Under the pieces are notes generated by a model. That model did no database searches and was not told where the DNA came from. It saw only the letters and a program-made list of their open reading frames with translations. A DNA stretch of 64,000 nt from Pontederia crassipes. Lineage: Eukaryota; Streptophyta; Magnoliopsida; Commelinales; Pontederiaceae. The translations under genes were made by a program, and so were the position numbers. Of this stretch, positions 25,797-37,630 are shown piece after piece. The stretch is taken from positions 31,209,001-31,273,000 of the forward strand of contig CM060189.1 in the NCBI GenBank assembly GCA_030549335.1, read 5' to 3'. Numbering within the stretch: the first letter of the stretch is position 1; the number at the start of each line of letters is the position of its first letter.

Positions 25797-26349
25797 CACT
25801 ATAAGAAAATAGTCAAATTTCGACGATTCATTTCCGATGGGGCATAAATCCGTCTGAATTACCGACGGATTTTTCGACGGATCAAAATATCCATTGTAAT
25901 TATTGTCGGATAACTTTTCGACGGTTCGGACCGTCGAAAATATCGACGGTTCACCTATCCGTCGAAACTTTCGACGGTCATAACCATCGAAATATCTTAA
26001 CGGTAATAGGTTATCTATATTTTTACTTTCGACGATTCTGGTCGTCGAAAGTTGCGACGATTTGAGGAACAGTCGAAATTTTCAGCGGTCAGAACCATCG
26101 AAATTTGAACTCATAGACAATTATAATTTAAATGTTTTCAACAATTTTGACCGTCGAAAAGGAAGATTTATAATTTATAAATTTCTATTTCAGTTTATAT
26201 ATAATATTATATTTTGTGACGTTAGAAATCGTCGAAAATTTCGACGGTTCATTCAGCAGTTTGGGCCGTCTGAATTTGAATTAATATTTTATATTATTTA
26301 CCTATATTTCGATGGTTCTAACCGTCGGAAATGGATGATATAAATATCC

Positions 26350-26820
26350 GACCCCTCTGTCACTATTTCGGTTTCCCTCCCTCGTGCGATCCCGATCTCT
26401 TTCTTCTCGATCTCCGGTGGCGACCTCAGACGTCCCGGCATCCGCGCTCGGCCGCCGCCTGCGCTCGTGACCCTGCCGCCACCAACTGAGCAATCAAGCC
26501 GTCGTGCACCGCTCGCGACCCGTCGGCGTTGTCTCTACAACCTTTCGTCTCCGACGTAGGTACGATCCCGGGCCCCATCCTTCGGCCTCTCTCCTAGCCT
26601 CCGCCTTATGTTCTTGCCCGACGGTCAGATCCGGCCATGCGTGGCGGCGAGATCCTGCCGCAACGGCCAGATCCGGCCGCGGAGGACAGATCTGGCCGCG
26701 GCGGTGGCCAAAATTGCCCATCGCGGCACCATTCGGTCGGCGCGGCCAGATCCGACCGCGGATGCCCAATCTGGACGCGGCGGCCGGAACCGACCGCGGC
26801 GGCAGGATCTGAGAATTGTT
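26350..26820 (+). repeat. GC-rich internal leader of the CACTA element with degenerate tandem motifs
   Basis: An abrupt GC-rich block between AT-rich flanks. From about 26620 to 26815 a motif like CAGATCCGGCCGCGG recurs about every 30-40 bp with changes. The overlapping open frames on both strands are products of the repeats. Its place, just inside the 5' subterminal repeats, suits a promoter/leader of the transposon gene. Confidence 0.55.
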
Positions 26821-27837
26821 TCATTATTCCTAAATTAATTACGTGTTGATAAATTGTGCTAAGCAATTTTGTACACTTCTTACCTTTTTTTGTAACTAAT
26901 CGATGGCTTTTCAATTCCGGTCTGTTTGGTGGGCTTCTTTATTTCTCTAATCTCTCTCTCTCATTGGCATATGCAAAGTTACAGAACATATTACATGTTA
27001 AGTAATTAAGTACAATGCATGTACTGAGATGAACAATTAATTATATAGTAGATTGATTAGTCCACAACATGTGCCGATGTTTTTGTTTGTGTTCGAATCC
27101 GGCTGAGACGGCAGCCAATTCTGACGGGTACGACTTCGTGATGGATGTTAATGTAATGTTTTTTCCCTAACGTATGTTAATGTATTTTCATTTTTCGTAC
27201 ATGACTTTGTTTTCTTGAGAGAAGAGGTTTGTGAGATTTCTCCTTTCGACAATTTTAAAAGTGTAAGAATGCAAAAAATGAGTGTATCATAAATTTGGAG
27301 ATTATATTTTTGGTAGTCTTATGTTTAATTTAAATGCAGGTTATTGGAATTATTTTATTGTCCCTATTACTCCAAACGACGTAAGTTATTTATTTTTAAG
27401 TCATTACTATTTTATATGTGTTGACAATGAAATATGAATTCTATTTATTGTAGTAGTTATTAAATACGTAATGTTTTTAAATTTCTTATTTTAGATTTCA
27501 TTCATTAGTTGTAATTTGTTATTTTATAGTGCAAATATGATTAATTTTAATTAGTGTTTATGATGTTTGTGATTAGTTCTAATTAGTATTTATGATTAGT
27601 TCATATTAGTGCTTATGATGTTCCTGATGAGTTCTAATTACTATTTATGATGTTTTTTTGATATTTTATTTAAAGTTTAATATGTGAACCTTCGTAGTGA
27701 TTATCAAATTTTGCTTTTTTTTTACACCTAAATCATTATTCTTCGTGTATGTCTCATTATTAATATTCTAATATGCCTCTTATTATAAAATTTTGGATAT
27801 TTAATTAGTATAACTTATAAATAATGCAGAAATTATG

Positions 27838-27990
27838 TCATATCTGAACGATCGTCGATGGATGTACAATAGAAATAATCCTGGTCGTAGAGGTTTGACA
27901 TAAGAATTCATAGATGGCGTTGATGCATATCTGAACGATCGTCAATGCATGCTGACGATCATTCAAATCGACGAATGCCTGATGAGGACG
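27838..27990 (+). pseudogene. TNP2-like transposase N-terminal relic
   Basis: The frame from ATG at 27838 reads MSYLNDRRWMYNRNNPGRRG, then LT, a stop, and EFIDGVDAYL. This resembles the start of CACTA TNP2 transposases (RxWMY...GLTxEFxxGVDxF). An internal stop and loss of everything after it make it a relic. Confidence 0.5.
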
Positions 27991-28217
27991 ATGCATTTCC
28001 ATATTCGTTTCCATCTCGTGAGTGTTTGAAATAATGATCACAATTTTAAAAATAAAAATAAGTGAATTAATTTATTTATTTTTTATAAGCGCCTCCGCAT
28101 ATTAGGAATTGGTTCTCGAGTTATACCTGCAATTCCATTCCTGAAGATGCGACACAAGACGTAGCCGAACGTCAGGTCGAAACGTTATCAATTTAAAGTT
28201 TTGTATCAATTTTAAAT

Positions 28218-29701
28218 TTGAAGTGCATTAAATTTTGTATCATGCAGATGTTTCATTTTGATAAAGAAAAAAATAAGGGAAAAGAGAAGGTCGTCCCTAG
28301 AGATACTTCTTCAGACGGAGTACCTAGATCAGTCACGGGCATTTGCATCATTGAACGACAGTCTCCTCCGTCGGCTCCTTCCTCTCATGCTGATATTGCA
28401 GAACTGGAGACGCAATTGCCGGAAGAACCCGTTAGAGCTCCTGATTTCGTGGAACCCTCAGATGTAGCCTCGTCAAATCGTGTGCACAAAACATAGTTAC
28501 AGCCAGATGATAATTTAGGGTACGGGTTATTTTATATCTTTCGAAACGTTTACATTTTGTGATTCATCCATCGAATTTTATAATTTCATATTCGTAAAGA
28601 TTTGTACCGTCGAAACCCATGACTGCTGCAGTTACTAAGGTGTTACGACATAAGTATACTAATGTGTGGCTTACATGGAGGGAAGTTCCTTATGCCACGA
28701 GACAGACGCTATTTCATGAATTTTATGTATCCTCAGAAGCCAACTTGATCATTTAAATTTATCTTCATATTAATTTAATTATTTTTATATACATGCAGGT
28801 TGATGTGTGGTGGGATCCCGAGCATATGGAATAAATGTGAAAGGCTTTTAATTCTCGGTGCTCAAAGAGATTGTCTGCGATGTTTTCGGAAGCTCGAGCT
28901 GCAGGAGAATGATCCAATTGGATCCCTGAGGTTGTTTGGATCGAACTGCTACGAAAGTGATCTACCGATGAGTACAAATCAAAGTGCGAAAAAGTGAAAA
29001 CAAGTCGAGAGTCCGACCAGTGAGCATGCTTGCATTCGGGTGGATGTGTATCCACGAGCACGATTGCGAAGAAAATGATAAAGTCTTTCAATATGCGTGG
29101 ACAAAATATTATACTTTATTTGACATTTTTAACTACAGGAGAAAGAGACGGGTAGACCACCTACTCAGGACGAAATATTTCTTCGAACTCATCAGAAGAA
29201 AAATAAAGAATGGGTTTTATCATTTGCTCGAGAGACATATGTCTGTAAATCTACTTGATGTTATTTTTTAAAATTTTCAAATAAATATATAAGATAGTAA
29301 ATTCATCATTATAAATAATATAATTGATTGATCTTTTTTTTTAAATTCAAGAGGGCTACAAAACAAGAGAAGTCGAGCACATTACGCAAGCCACGCAGGA
29401 GGGGACCACACCGCTGACCACAAGACAACTTTGGGCGGATCACGTTGGGGCTAAGAACGGTCGCATTTACGACCTCGGATCTTCTGTTGGTAGTGCAGAT
29501 ATTGGATATGGTCATAAATCGATATCAGGTTCCTCTGATCAAGGTATGCAACAAATGTTTGACTTGATCAGGCAAAAGGTTACGTAGGAACTCAGAAAAG
29601 AGTTCAAAGAACGTGAGCGTCGTACGAAGAAAGAGATGAAGAAAATGACGCATGACATAATGCGTGACGAATTCGACGATGAGAACGATGTTGTACTATA
29701 G
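28218..29701 (+). pseudogene. Transposase_24 (Ptta/En-Spm) second protein of the CACTA element, broken
   Basis: Pieces in the right order. 28218-28496: a charged, Ser/Pro-rich segment (DKEKNKGKEKVVPRDTSSD). 28615-28725: LTWREVPYATRQTLFHEFY, then a possible intron to 28799. 28970-29090: YKSKCEKVKTSRESDQ and LHSGGCVS. 29140-29245: GRPPTQDEIFLRTHQKKNKE followed by WVLSFARETY. 29360-29700: LTTRQLWADHVGAKNGRIYD to a coiled-coil-like end (RKEFKERERRTKKEMKKM). The LHxGG...GRPPTQDEIFLRTH block is diagnostic for the family. In-frame stops (after ESDQ, and before ELRKEF) and shifts show it is dead. Confidence 0.75.
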
Positions 29702-29704
29702 CTT

Positions 29705-29880
29705 CTTTGTGTTGTGTTGGACATTTGATGATGTTGTGTTGGACATTATGTGTTTGGATTTGTGTTGGACATTATGTGTTTGGATTTGTGTTGGACATGA
29801 TGTTGCATTTGTGTTGGACATTTGATTATTGTCATTTGGACATTTGATGTATTATGTGTTTGGACATTTAATTTTTGTCG
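29705..29880. repeat. TGTTGGACAT minisatellite after the CACTA gene
   Basis: The phrase GTGTTGGACAT recurs about five times, followed by shorter TTTGGACAT copies. The best two units, TTGTGTTGGACATTATGTGT plus TTGGAT, are identical and 26 bp long. Confidence 0.8.
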
Positions 29881-30162
29881 AATTTTTTTAATTTTTTTGA
29901 CGATTAGAACCGTCGATAATTATCGATAAGCATTTAATTTTTTTGATGATTATCGACAGTTCTAACCGTGATGGTTTTAACCGTCAAAAGTTAACGACGG
30001 TTTGAGCCGTCGAAACTCAACGGTTTTATCGACGGCTCAAACCATCGATTTAAATTTTTAACGATTTGAACCGTTGATAGTATCGACGGTTCAAACTATC
30101 GATACATATCGACGACTCAAACCGTCTAAAATCTTTATCAATCGACGACCGTGCCCGCCAGC

Positions 30163-30623
30163 CAAGGTTTTCAAGATCTCGATATAGATCTTAAGATCTT
30201 ACGATTTTACGATCTTACAAACCCCTTCCGATTTCAATCTTATCTTGAGGATCTTATGTGTAAGATCTTACTATGATCTTAATTTTGGTCATACGATCTT
30301 ATCTGATCCTATACAATCTCATATGATTAATATAATCATTTAAATATTAATTTAAAATATATTTATGATAATAAAAATTCATTTATATGAAGTTAAATAT
30401 TTTTCTTTTATTTTTAATATGTTTTCATATAATTTGACTTAAAATTCGATAAAAAATATGGGGTATCATTTAAGATTTAAATGCGAAAAATTTGGCCAAA
30501 ATATATTTATTATTTTAAAAATATATTATTTTATTAATAGGTAGAATCTTACGATCCTCGATCCGATCTTCGATTTTATGACTCCCTCCGATCTTATATA
30601 AGATCCCGATCTTGACAACCTTG
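30163..30623. mobile_element. MITE nested in the CACTA right end (hAT-like)
   Basis: 461 bp with imperfect inverted termini CAAGGTTTTCAAGATC and (inverted right end) CAAGGTTGTCAAGATC. The flanks CCGCCAGC and TCGCCAGC match at 7 of 8 positions, like an 8-bp target duplication. GATCTTA/TAAGATC motifs repeat throughout, so it can fold on itself. No coding capacity. The CACTA motifs resume on the far side, which proves a later insertion. Confidence 0.75.
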
Positions 30624-30725
30624 TCGCCAGCTGGACCATCGAAGATTTTGACGATTTTGATATAACCGTCGCAAATCGTTTGCGACGCGTGATTTTCGCA
30701 CGGACGCTATCTGTCGAAAAACCCA

Positions 30726-31638
30726 TCGATAAATTTGATTAGGATTGATCGAATCGAAATATTTTCGATTCTCTTAAATGAATATTCGATACCATTATTT
30801 GGACTCGATCCGATTTAATATTGACCAAATATCGAATGAGATCCGATCTCGATTTGATTACTTATTGAGTAAAAAAATTGAGAACTTCGAATCATGTCAT
30901 ACTCACTCTCCATACATTTATAGTTTTATTTATTTAATAATAATTTATTGAAAACTTTATATTAATAAATAATTTAAATTATAGATTCTCGTTAATTTGC
31001 AGTTTGAAAAAAAATAAAAGAAGAAGAATTCAAAATTTTAGAATAAAACTTCTAATGGCGTAAAAGTATTTTTAGAACAGTTTATTATATTTTAGTTAGT
31101 GAACCCAGTCCGTATTATTTCTCACTTGGTCAACGCTTGCATACACTTCAATATGTCAATAGTTTAATTACTTTTAAGTTCACGATGGTAGTATAAAAAA
31201 ATGATAGATCAGATAATGATAAACTCCACGTTGATTGGCTCAACTAGTATGGTTGAATTTTAAAAGCTGGGTGCTAATAATTTTAAATTTGAGTCTTGAA
31301 ATTATCATATTAGCTAGAAAATAAATTATTTTTACTCTATCTTTTAGACTCTAAATTAGTGGATATAAGAGACCAAAAAAAAGAAAAAAATTAATTGTCT
31401 ATGCCTCGCCATTGGGGATGCCTCCGTGACCCCTCGATGGCTCTATCCGGGTTTGAGCTTTGCGTTAATTACTTCGTTGATGCCAAAGTGTAGCAATTTT
31501 GTTTTATGCATGAGAAGTGATGCCAACATTTCACTTTTGATTCCCTAAATGGAATGCTGATTTTGGCCACTAGTGATGCATGAAGGTGGATATATATATA
31601 TAGATCACAGCAAGGTGTCACTAAACGAAAGAAATAGT
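30726..31638. other. AT-rich stretch with a possible SINE
   Basis: No gene seen. 30730-30900 has repeated GATTCGATC/CGATCCGAT-like words and could be further transposon edge. At 31232-31390 a tRNA-like head (TTGGCTCAACTAGTATGG, A-box-like) is followed about 40 bp on by TTTGAGTCTTG (B-box-like) and an A-rich end. This suggests a worn tRNA-derived SINE. Confidence 0.35.
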
Positions 31639-32498
31639 GTAACGCCCCCAAAATCGCTTTGTCACGTAGACAGTCAGGTTGATTCCGGAAGCGCTACACT
31701 GTCTATTATACTATTGACTATAACCATTCAATAAAATGACATACGTGGCATCAATATATTAAGAATTAAAATAAAAAACTTTAATATGAAAGTTTAAATA
31801 TCGGGATGTCAAGAGACATCAAGAGTTAATGCAATCTATAACAAAGTAAAGATAGAGTCACAACTTAATAAGTTCATCAAAAGGAAAGGTTCAATATGCG
31901 GAAGAACATGATGTCTATCAATAGAATAGAACATGTTGGAACGTAAATGCATGCTTCGAGAGCTTGTAGCAATAGTTGGTGTCATGTGCAGCGTTCTCCA
32001 AGCTTTGCGCCCTCCATCATCTCATTAATCTGCATTCAAACCTGCAAAATTTTAATACAGGAGAATCGAATACCCATGAGCAAAGATGTCCAGTACAATA
32101 GAAACATGGACGATGAAATAATAATCAATGATGATCATATAAACAATATATCAGTGATGAACAATTATACACCTTGGCTTCTATACCTTGACTATAATGA
32201 ATCACACATCTTACTTTAACATTATAAATATCTATACTATGTTCTTTACTATAACTATACTTTATCTTTACAATACTCTGCATTATCTTTACCATACCAT
32301 GTTTCATATTTTACTATACCATATTTTATGTCACGCTATACAATACTTTACTTTGCATTTGCTTTGCTGTGAGTTGCACTACGTCTTTTACATTACTATG
32401 ATATCTTTAAAGTTGGTTACCATATGCTAACTCGACTTTATTAAGTTGGGATGCTAGAGGTGCCTCTCTGAATTTGTAAAGCCAGTAAGCCCTAAAAG

Positions 32499-32792
32499 GG
32501 GGAGGGGTGTGACAATGCATCACCCAATTCGAAATGTAGATGGGAGAGAACCTACACCCAGGAACAGTGGTCATTTAAGAATCAGTAGTTTCACTGTCTC
32601 CTCAGCTAACTACATATCCCTCTGGCTTAGTAATATGTTCTTTGGGGGAAGGAGTGTGACCATTGCATCATCCTTCTTCGAGATACAGGTGGGAGAGGAC
32701 CTGAAATCTCAGAACAGTGGTCATCAAAGACCAATAGGTTCGTTGTCTCCTCAGTTAACTACCTGCCCCTCTCTATACAAAAATATAATCTT
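32499..32792. repeat. Tandem duplication of about 145 bp
   Basis: Two diverged units, about 32499-32643 and 32644-32792. Shared words in order: GGGGGA(A)GG, TGTGAC, TTGCATCA/TGCATCA, GGGAGAG, CAGAACAGTGGTCAT or AGGAACAGTGGTCAT, GTCTCCTCAG, TAACTAC, CCCTCT, and TTTGTTCC/TGTTCTTT. The units are roughly three-quarters identical by eye, so the duplication is old. Confidence 0.8.
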
Positions 32793-33004
32793 TGTTCCAT
32801 ACATTGGAACGACATATAGCGATCACATATCTTTATCTTTACTTTACTTATCTTTGTACATCTTTGATATTACATAGAAATCAGAAGAGGAAAAGATTCT
32901 TCTTCCTCGAAAGGTTGGTTCTCTATATCTTTAGGGTTCTGAATGAGATTCTGTTGAGGACAAGGTCTAACTTACAAAGGGTTGGAATCGACGGAAAAAT
33001 CCGC

Positions 33005-33545
33005 TTTTCTGGCCAACAAAACCCGGGCCGGGTTGAGGAGAACTCGGGCCGAGTCTCTGTCGGAAAATTGCTGTGCATGACCCGGTCTGAGTTGAGGTCC
33101 AACTCGGGCCGGGTCGTTGACCATACATTGATCGATATCGAGTCGGATTCGCACTCGATCCGACTCGGTAAGACCCGAGCCCGGTTGATATCTGACTCGG
33201 GCTGAGTCATACTCGGGGTCAATACGTGTATGACCCGGGCCGAGTCAATGAAGACTCGAGTCAGGTCTTATTCGGGGTATTGATGCACACTAACCGGGCC
33301 AAGTCGAGGTTAACTCGGCCGGGTTGATGACTTTGCACCGATTGTCGTCTCGGTCGAGCTCACGCTCAGTCCGGTCGACACAACCCGAGCCGAGTTGAAC
33401 TCTAGCCCGGTCGGGTCGTAGCATGATAATCGCGCGACGTCGTCGGAAAATAAACTCGGGTCGAGTTGAATCGCTTCCAGGCCGCGTCCCAGCATAACCC
33501 GGACCAGGTCGACAGGTGCTCGGGCCGGGTCCTATCGCGCAGAAA
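33005..33545. repeat. Array of CTCGGGCCGGGT-like motifs
   Basis: About fifteen variants of a 12-14 bp box, such as CTCGGGCCGAGT, CTCGGGCCGGGT, CCCGGGCCGAGT and ACCCGAGCCGAGT, in both orientations. They are spaced about 25-45 bp apart and separated by AT-balanced filler. The box is itself nearly palindromic. The long frames here (for example minus 32923-33222, with repeated TRPEL) come from the motif. Confidence 0.75.
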
Positions 33546-33970
33546 CTGCGCCAGTCATCTTCCATATCTCCGGTGATCTTCCAGCCGTGGAATCGAGTAG
33601 ATCACAATATGAAAAGTACATCTATGGCATTCATGATTACTATGAAATCTTTAAGCGCAACATTAGATTTATATTTTTTCGTCTAGGGGGATCTAAATCT
33701 AAGGTACCTCTTTCGTCGATTTTCGGTGGTCGGAGTCATCGTCGTCGATTCGATTTCCTATCGGACATTTTCGGCTGACAGGGAGACACCTCATCCTTGC
33801 GCACGTCGAGGAAGGTCCTAGTGCGTTGTTTGTCAGTCGTTCGTCGTGATCATCGTGGTGCTCTGCTTCGCCAGTCGCGCGTCGATCACCGGATCGAAGG
33901 AGGAGAAGGAGACGAAGGGAGAGCGACGGCCGGTTGGAGGGAATCCAAAGGGGGCGAGGGCGTTCCCTCT

Positions 33971-34811
33971 TGCCCCTTTGGAGGGAATCCTTCCCCTGGT
34001 AGGCCGTTTCCTCTATTGATGTTTCCTTTTTTGAGTTTGAATCAAATTTTGATTTGAATTTTCATTAATGCATTAATTCTTATTGATTTTCCATTAATTG
34101 TCTTCTGAAGATTTCAAACGTTACAAATAGTTCTTCGATTTTTTTTTAATTTTTGTGTTGGTGGCTAGAAACAATTATAATACAAAAATTCATATCTATA
34201 AATAAATATAATATAAATATGAACGTCAATTTAATTAAGAGCACTTTGATGTCCTAACATAAAACTTAAGGCGTGTTTGGACGAAAGGTTGAGTAAAAAT
34301 AGATTAGATTTAATTCCGGTGGGGAGGTTTAAAAATCCTAACCTTGTTAGCCAACAAGAGTAGAAAAGTACATTTTGAGTTTCACAGACAAATAGAGATT
34401 TCAAATCAGAACCCCAATAAATTTTATGAAATTATTTGAAATTCCACTCTATGTAATAATTAAAAAAAGATTCAATGTTGAAAAATTATAGGAGGAGAAA
34501 CAATTAGAATGTGATGTGAAGTTCCGTCAATTACATGAGAAGGTCTAAGAATGTCAATAATTATAGCTTTGCCACGAAATAGCTCATCGTGAGTTTGATA
34601 TCAAATCAACTATCATTTTCCTAACAAAGTTTTATTATGATTTTGTAACTTTTAGATTAATTGTAAGGCAAGGTTAAAGGAGAAGTACAATTAAGACACC
34701 TCTAGCCAACTTCGACTTTGATAAGGAAATACGAAAGAAGAGTTTACTAGGATAACTCGACCGAGGCAACTACTTGTGTGGTCGTCCTCATCATTCACTT
34801 AGCAAAGCAAT
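33971..34811. other. AT-rich spacer
   Basis: No gene or clear repeat. Near 34267 the phrase GGCGTGTTTGGACG resembles the end of a small DNA transposon, but I found no partner end. Confidence 0.4.
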
Positions 34812-35147
34812 TGGTAGAATTTCTGCACAAGAGACGCCACAAAAAAAATTTGAGAAATTTAAGATGACATTTTTATTAGATGGAAGAAACAAAAGAGACT
34901 TACAAGATCATATTTCTTTCTCTTTATCTAGAGAGTTTATATAGTCACTCTATTTTACAAATGATAGGAATTACTTTCCAACGGTCACTCTATATTAATC
35001 TTAAAAAAAAGACACCTATCTCGTGATAAGAAAATAAATTAATTCCTTAATAATAATAAGAAAATATTCAGAATATGTTTCCTTTTATTCCGAAATTTGA
35101 GTCCATATGAGTTTTTAGTTGGAGTATGATTCAAAGCATTATTGACA
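34812..35147 (-). repeat. 3' LTR of copia copy A
   Basis: Aligns along its length with 37631-37991 and with both LTRs of copy B (41655-42011, 43260-43620). Shared landmarks include TTTTATTAGATGGAAGAAAC, CAAATGATAGGA and CTCGTGATAAGAAAATAAAT. Confidence 0.88.
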
Positions 35148-37630
35148 ATCTCCACGTTGAATTGAACATCTAACCAGACATCTAACACTCTCTGCCGCCG
35201 CTAGTCCCTATTCTGATTTTGCACATACGATAACATCCTTGTAGCTTGATTTGACAACTCCATCTCTTCAACTACTTGGAATGCATATGTAACAATGTCC
35301 TAAAAGTCATAACTCTTAAGATGACCTACCTATCTACGTGCACGTCCAGTAGCTAGACTTATCATTACTTCTTGTGCTTGCTCCTCAGACTTTGATTGTT
35401 CAGTCAGATGAGATTATTCTGTCTCATTCTAAATTGGAGTTAATCCAAACTCCACCTGTTTGTTGTCAACCTCGAGTCAACAATATCTGATTTCTACTTG
35501 AGCATAGACATCTCAACAAAGAATATGTTTCTACTGTAAATAACCTTGTGCACCGAGGGAGACCAAATTCTGAAGCATTTTACACCTGCACCATATCCTA
35601 CAAAGACTCCTTCTTTGATCTTTGGTTTCAACTTTCCTTCGCTAACATGATAATATGTTGGACAGTAAAAAATTTTCAAATTAGTATAATCAGCAGAATT
35701 ACCTGATCATACCTCAATAGGAGTCTTCAGATCGATTGCGATTGCAGAACTCCGATTGACAAGGTAGCATGTTGTGCTACTCAGCCCAAAATGACTTGTT
35801 CATACCAGAATTATAAATCATGCACCGTGCCCTCTCAAGAAGAGTTTTATCCATACGTTCTGCTATGTCATTCTAGTGCGATGTATCTCTGATGGTGCGA
35901 TGTCTCGCAATGCATTCATCATTGCAAAATTGATCAAATTCAGACGAACAGAATTTTAAATCATTATCGGTACGAAAGCATTTCACCTTTTTCGATGTCT
36001 AATTCTCCACCAAAGCCTTCCACTGTTTGAAAACTTCGAATGCCTCGCTCTTGTACTTCATCATGAATACACATATCATCCATGAGTAATCATCTATCAC
36101 AGATCTGAAGTATTTTGAACCTTCTAGAGATGGAATCCGAGAGGAGCCCCAATAGTCAGCGTGAATGTAATCGAGTGTTGCCTTCGTCTTGTGTATGACT
36201 TTACTGAATTGATGTCATTTTTGTTTGCCAAAAACATAATGCTTGTTGAATTTAATTTCAGATATCTTATGACCATCTAGAAGATTGTGCTTACTGAGGA
36301 TGTTCATCCCTTTCTGACTCACATGTTCAAGTCACATGTGCCACAACTTGAATGCTTCTGATTTTGATTTGGATGAACTACCTACTGCAGCCACGTTAGA
36401 AATTACTGTGCCTTGTAGTATGTACAACGACTTTTGTCTGACTCCTCTAATGACTTCAACATCACTCTTGGTGACCGTGAGAACACCTCCTGCAGTATCC
36501 ATCCGACATCCTTTGGAGTTCAGAACTCCTAACGATATCAAATTGTTCTTCAGTTGCGGAACATGATAGACCTCTGTCAATTTTCTCACCCGATAGTCAA
36601 GAGTTTTGATCTGAATTGAGTCGATTCCAACTATTTTGTATGCTGCATCATTACTCATGATGGTGTTTTCGCCGTCAATATTTTGATAAGTTGAGAACCA
36701 CTCTCTGTGTGGAGTCGATAGGAACATCCTGAATTCAGAACCCAACTCTCCTCAAAACATTTATGATCAGATACCATGAGAGCCAAATCATCATCATCAG
36801 ATTCGCTGTTATGGTGTGCTATTGCAGCAACCGTGTCCTTCTTCATGGAAGAAATCCTTCTTCCAATTATCCGATTCTTTGCAATAGTTGTATATGTCCT
36901 TCGGATTGACGTTCTTCTTCTTCGATTTACTCTTTTTAGTATTTGCCTTCTCTGCGGTTGTTACCAACCCTGCGGCCTGAGTCTCCATAGACTTTCCAGA
37001 TGCCCTATGATGAAGTTCACCATTATGTAGACTCGATCTTACTTCTTTCAGAGTAATTGTGTTTTCCGATATAATAGACTGAGCGAAATTTTCGTATGAC
37101 AAGGGAAGAGACACCAACGGAAGTAGGACAACATCTTCACCTCAATCTTGACATCTATATTTCGTAATTCCATCAATAGAATATTCATCTCATCAAGATG
37201 ATCTTCAGAGGTATAGTTTCTTGCATGCAGAGGGCGAACAGACGTTGCTTCAACATCAACTTATTGGTCAAAGACTTTGTCATGTAGAGACTCTCAAGTT
37301 TCGTCCATAGATCAGTCGTTGTTTCTTGATCAGCGACTTCAATAATCACCTCGTCTATCAGACATAATAGGATCATAGAGTGCGTCTTTTTCTATGTGCC
37401 ACCAAATTTGCAAGGTCGGACTCTTTTTCTTTGCCCTTCGAGTCTGATTTGTTTTTCGACACGTTCGTGAGCGGCGCCCAGACTCCTTGTTGTTTCAGTA
37501 GTGCCCGCATCTTGATCTGCCAGAGACTGAAACTATTTCGCCCTGTGAACTTTTTAATGTTCACGTTGTGCAATATTATCTCTACGTCTGATGGAGGATC
37601 GTCAATAAAAACCTCACTCTAATACCAGTT

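Larger units (their letters stand above)
25797..30725 (+). mobile_element. CACTA (En/Spm) DNA transposon, 3' end not seen
   Basis: Starts with the terminal repeat CACTATAAGAAAA (25797-25809), the plant CACTA signature. Both sides carry many subterminal copies of the inverted motif TCGACGGTT/AACCGTCGA (about 25860-26340, and 29885-30150 plus 30630-30725). Between them lie a GC-rich leader, a short TNP2-like piece and a longer Transposase_24 (Ptta) gene, all decayed. The matching 3' terminus (TTTTCTTATAGTG) is absent before the motifs stop near 30725, so the right end is lost or eroded. A MITE sits in the right subterminal block. The main TNP2 transposase is almost wholly missing, so it was probably not autonomous. 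Confidence 0.85.
31639..33970. repeat. Unclassified repetitive block, possibly a non-coding retroelement
   Basis: Begins TGTAACGCCCCCAAAATCG, a common start for plant LTRs, and contains purine tracts (AAGGGGGAGGGG near 32498, GGGGGAAGGAG near 32644). It has no recognisable protein domain. It ends in a GC-rich part with a hairpin near 33947-33980 (CCAAAGGGGGCGAGGG facing CCCTCTTGCCCCTTTGG). I could not find a matching pair of LTRs, so the class stays open. Confidence 0.3.

Noticed and set aside
26494-26914. Several GC-rich frames in the CACTA leader
   Set aside because: Frames run on both strands through the same degenerate tandem motif; no domain.
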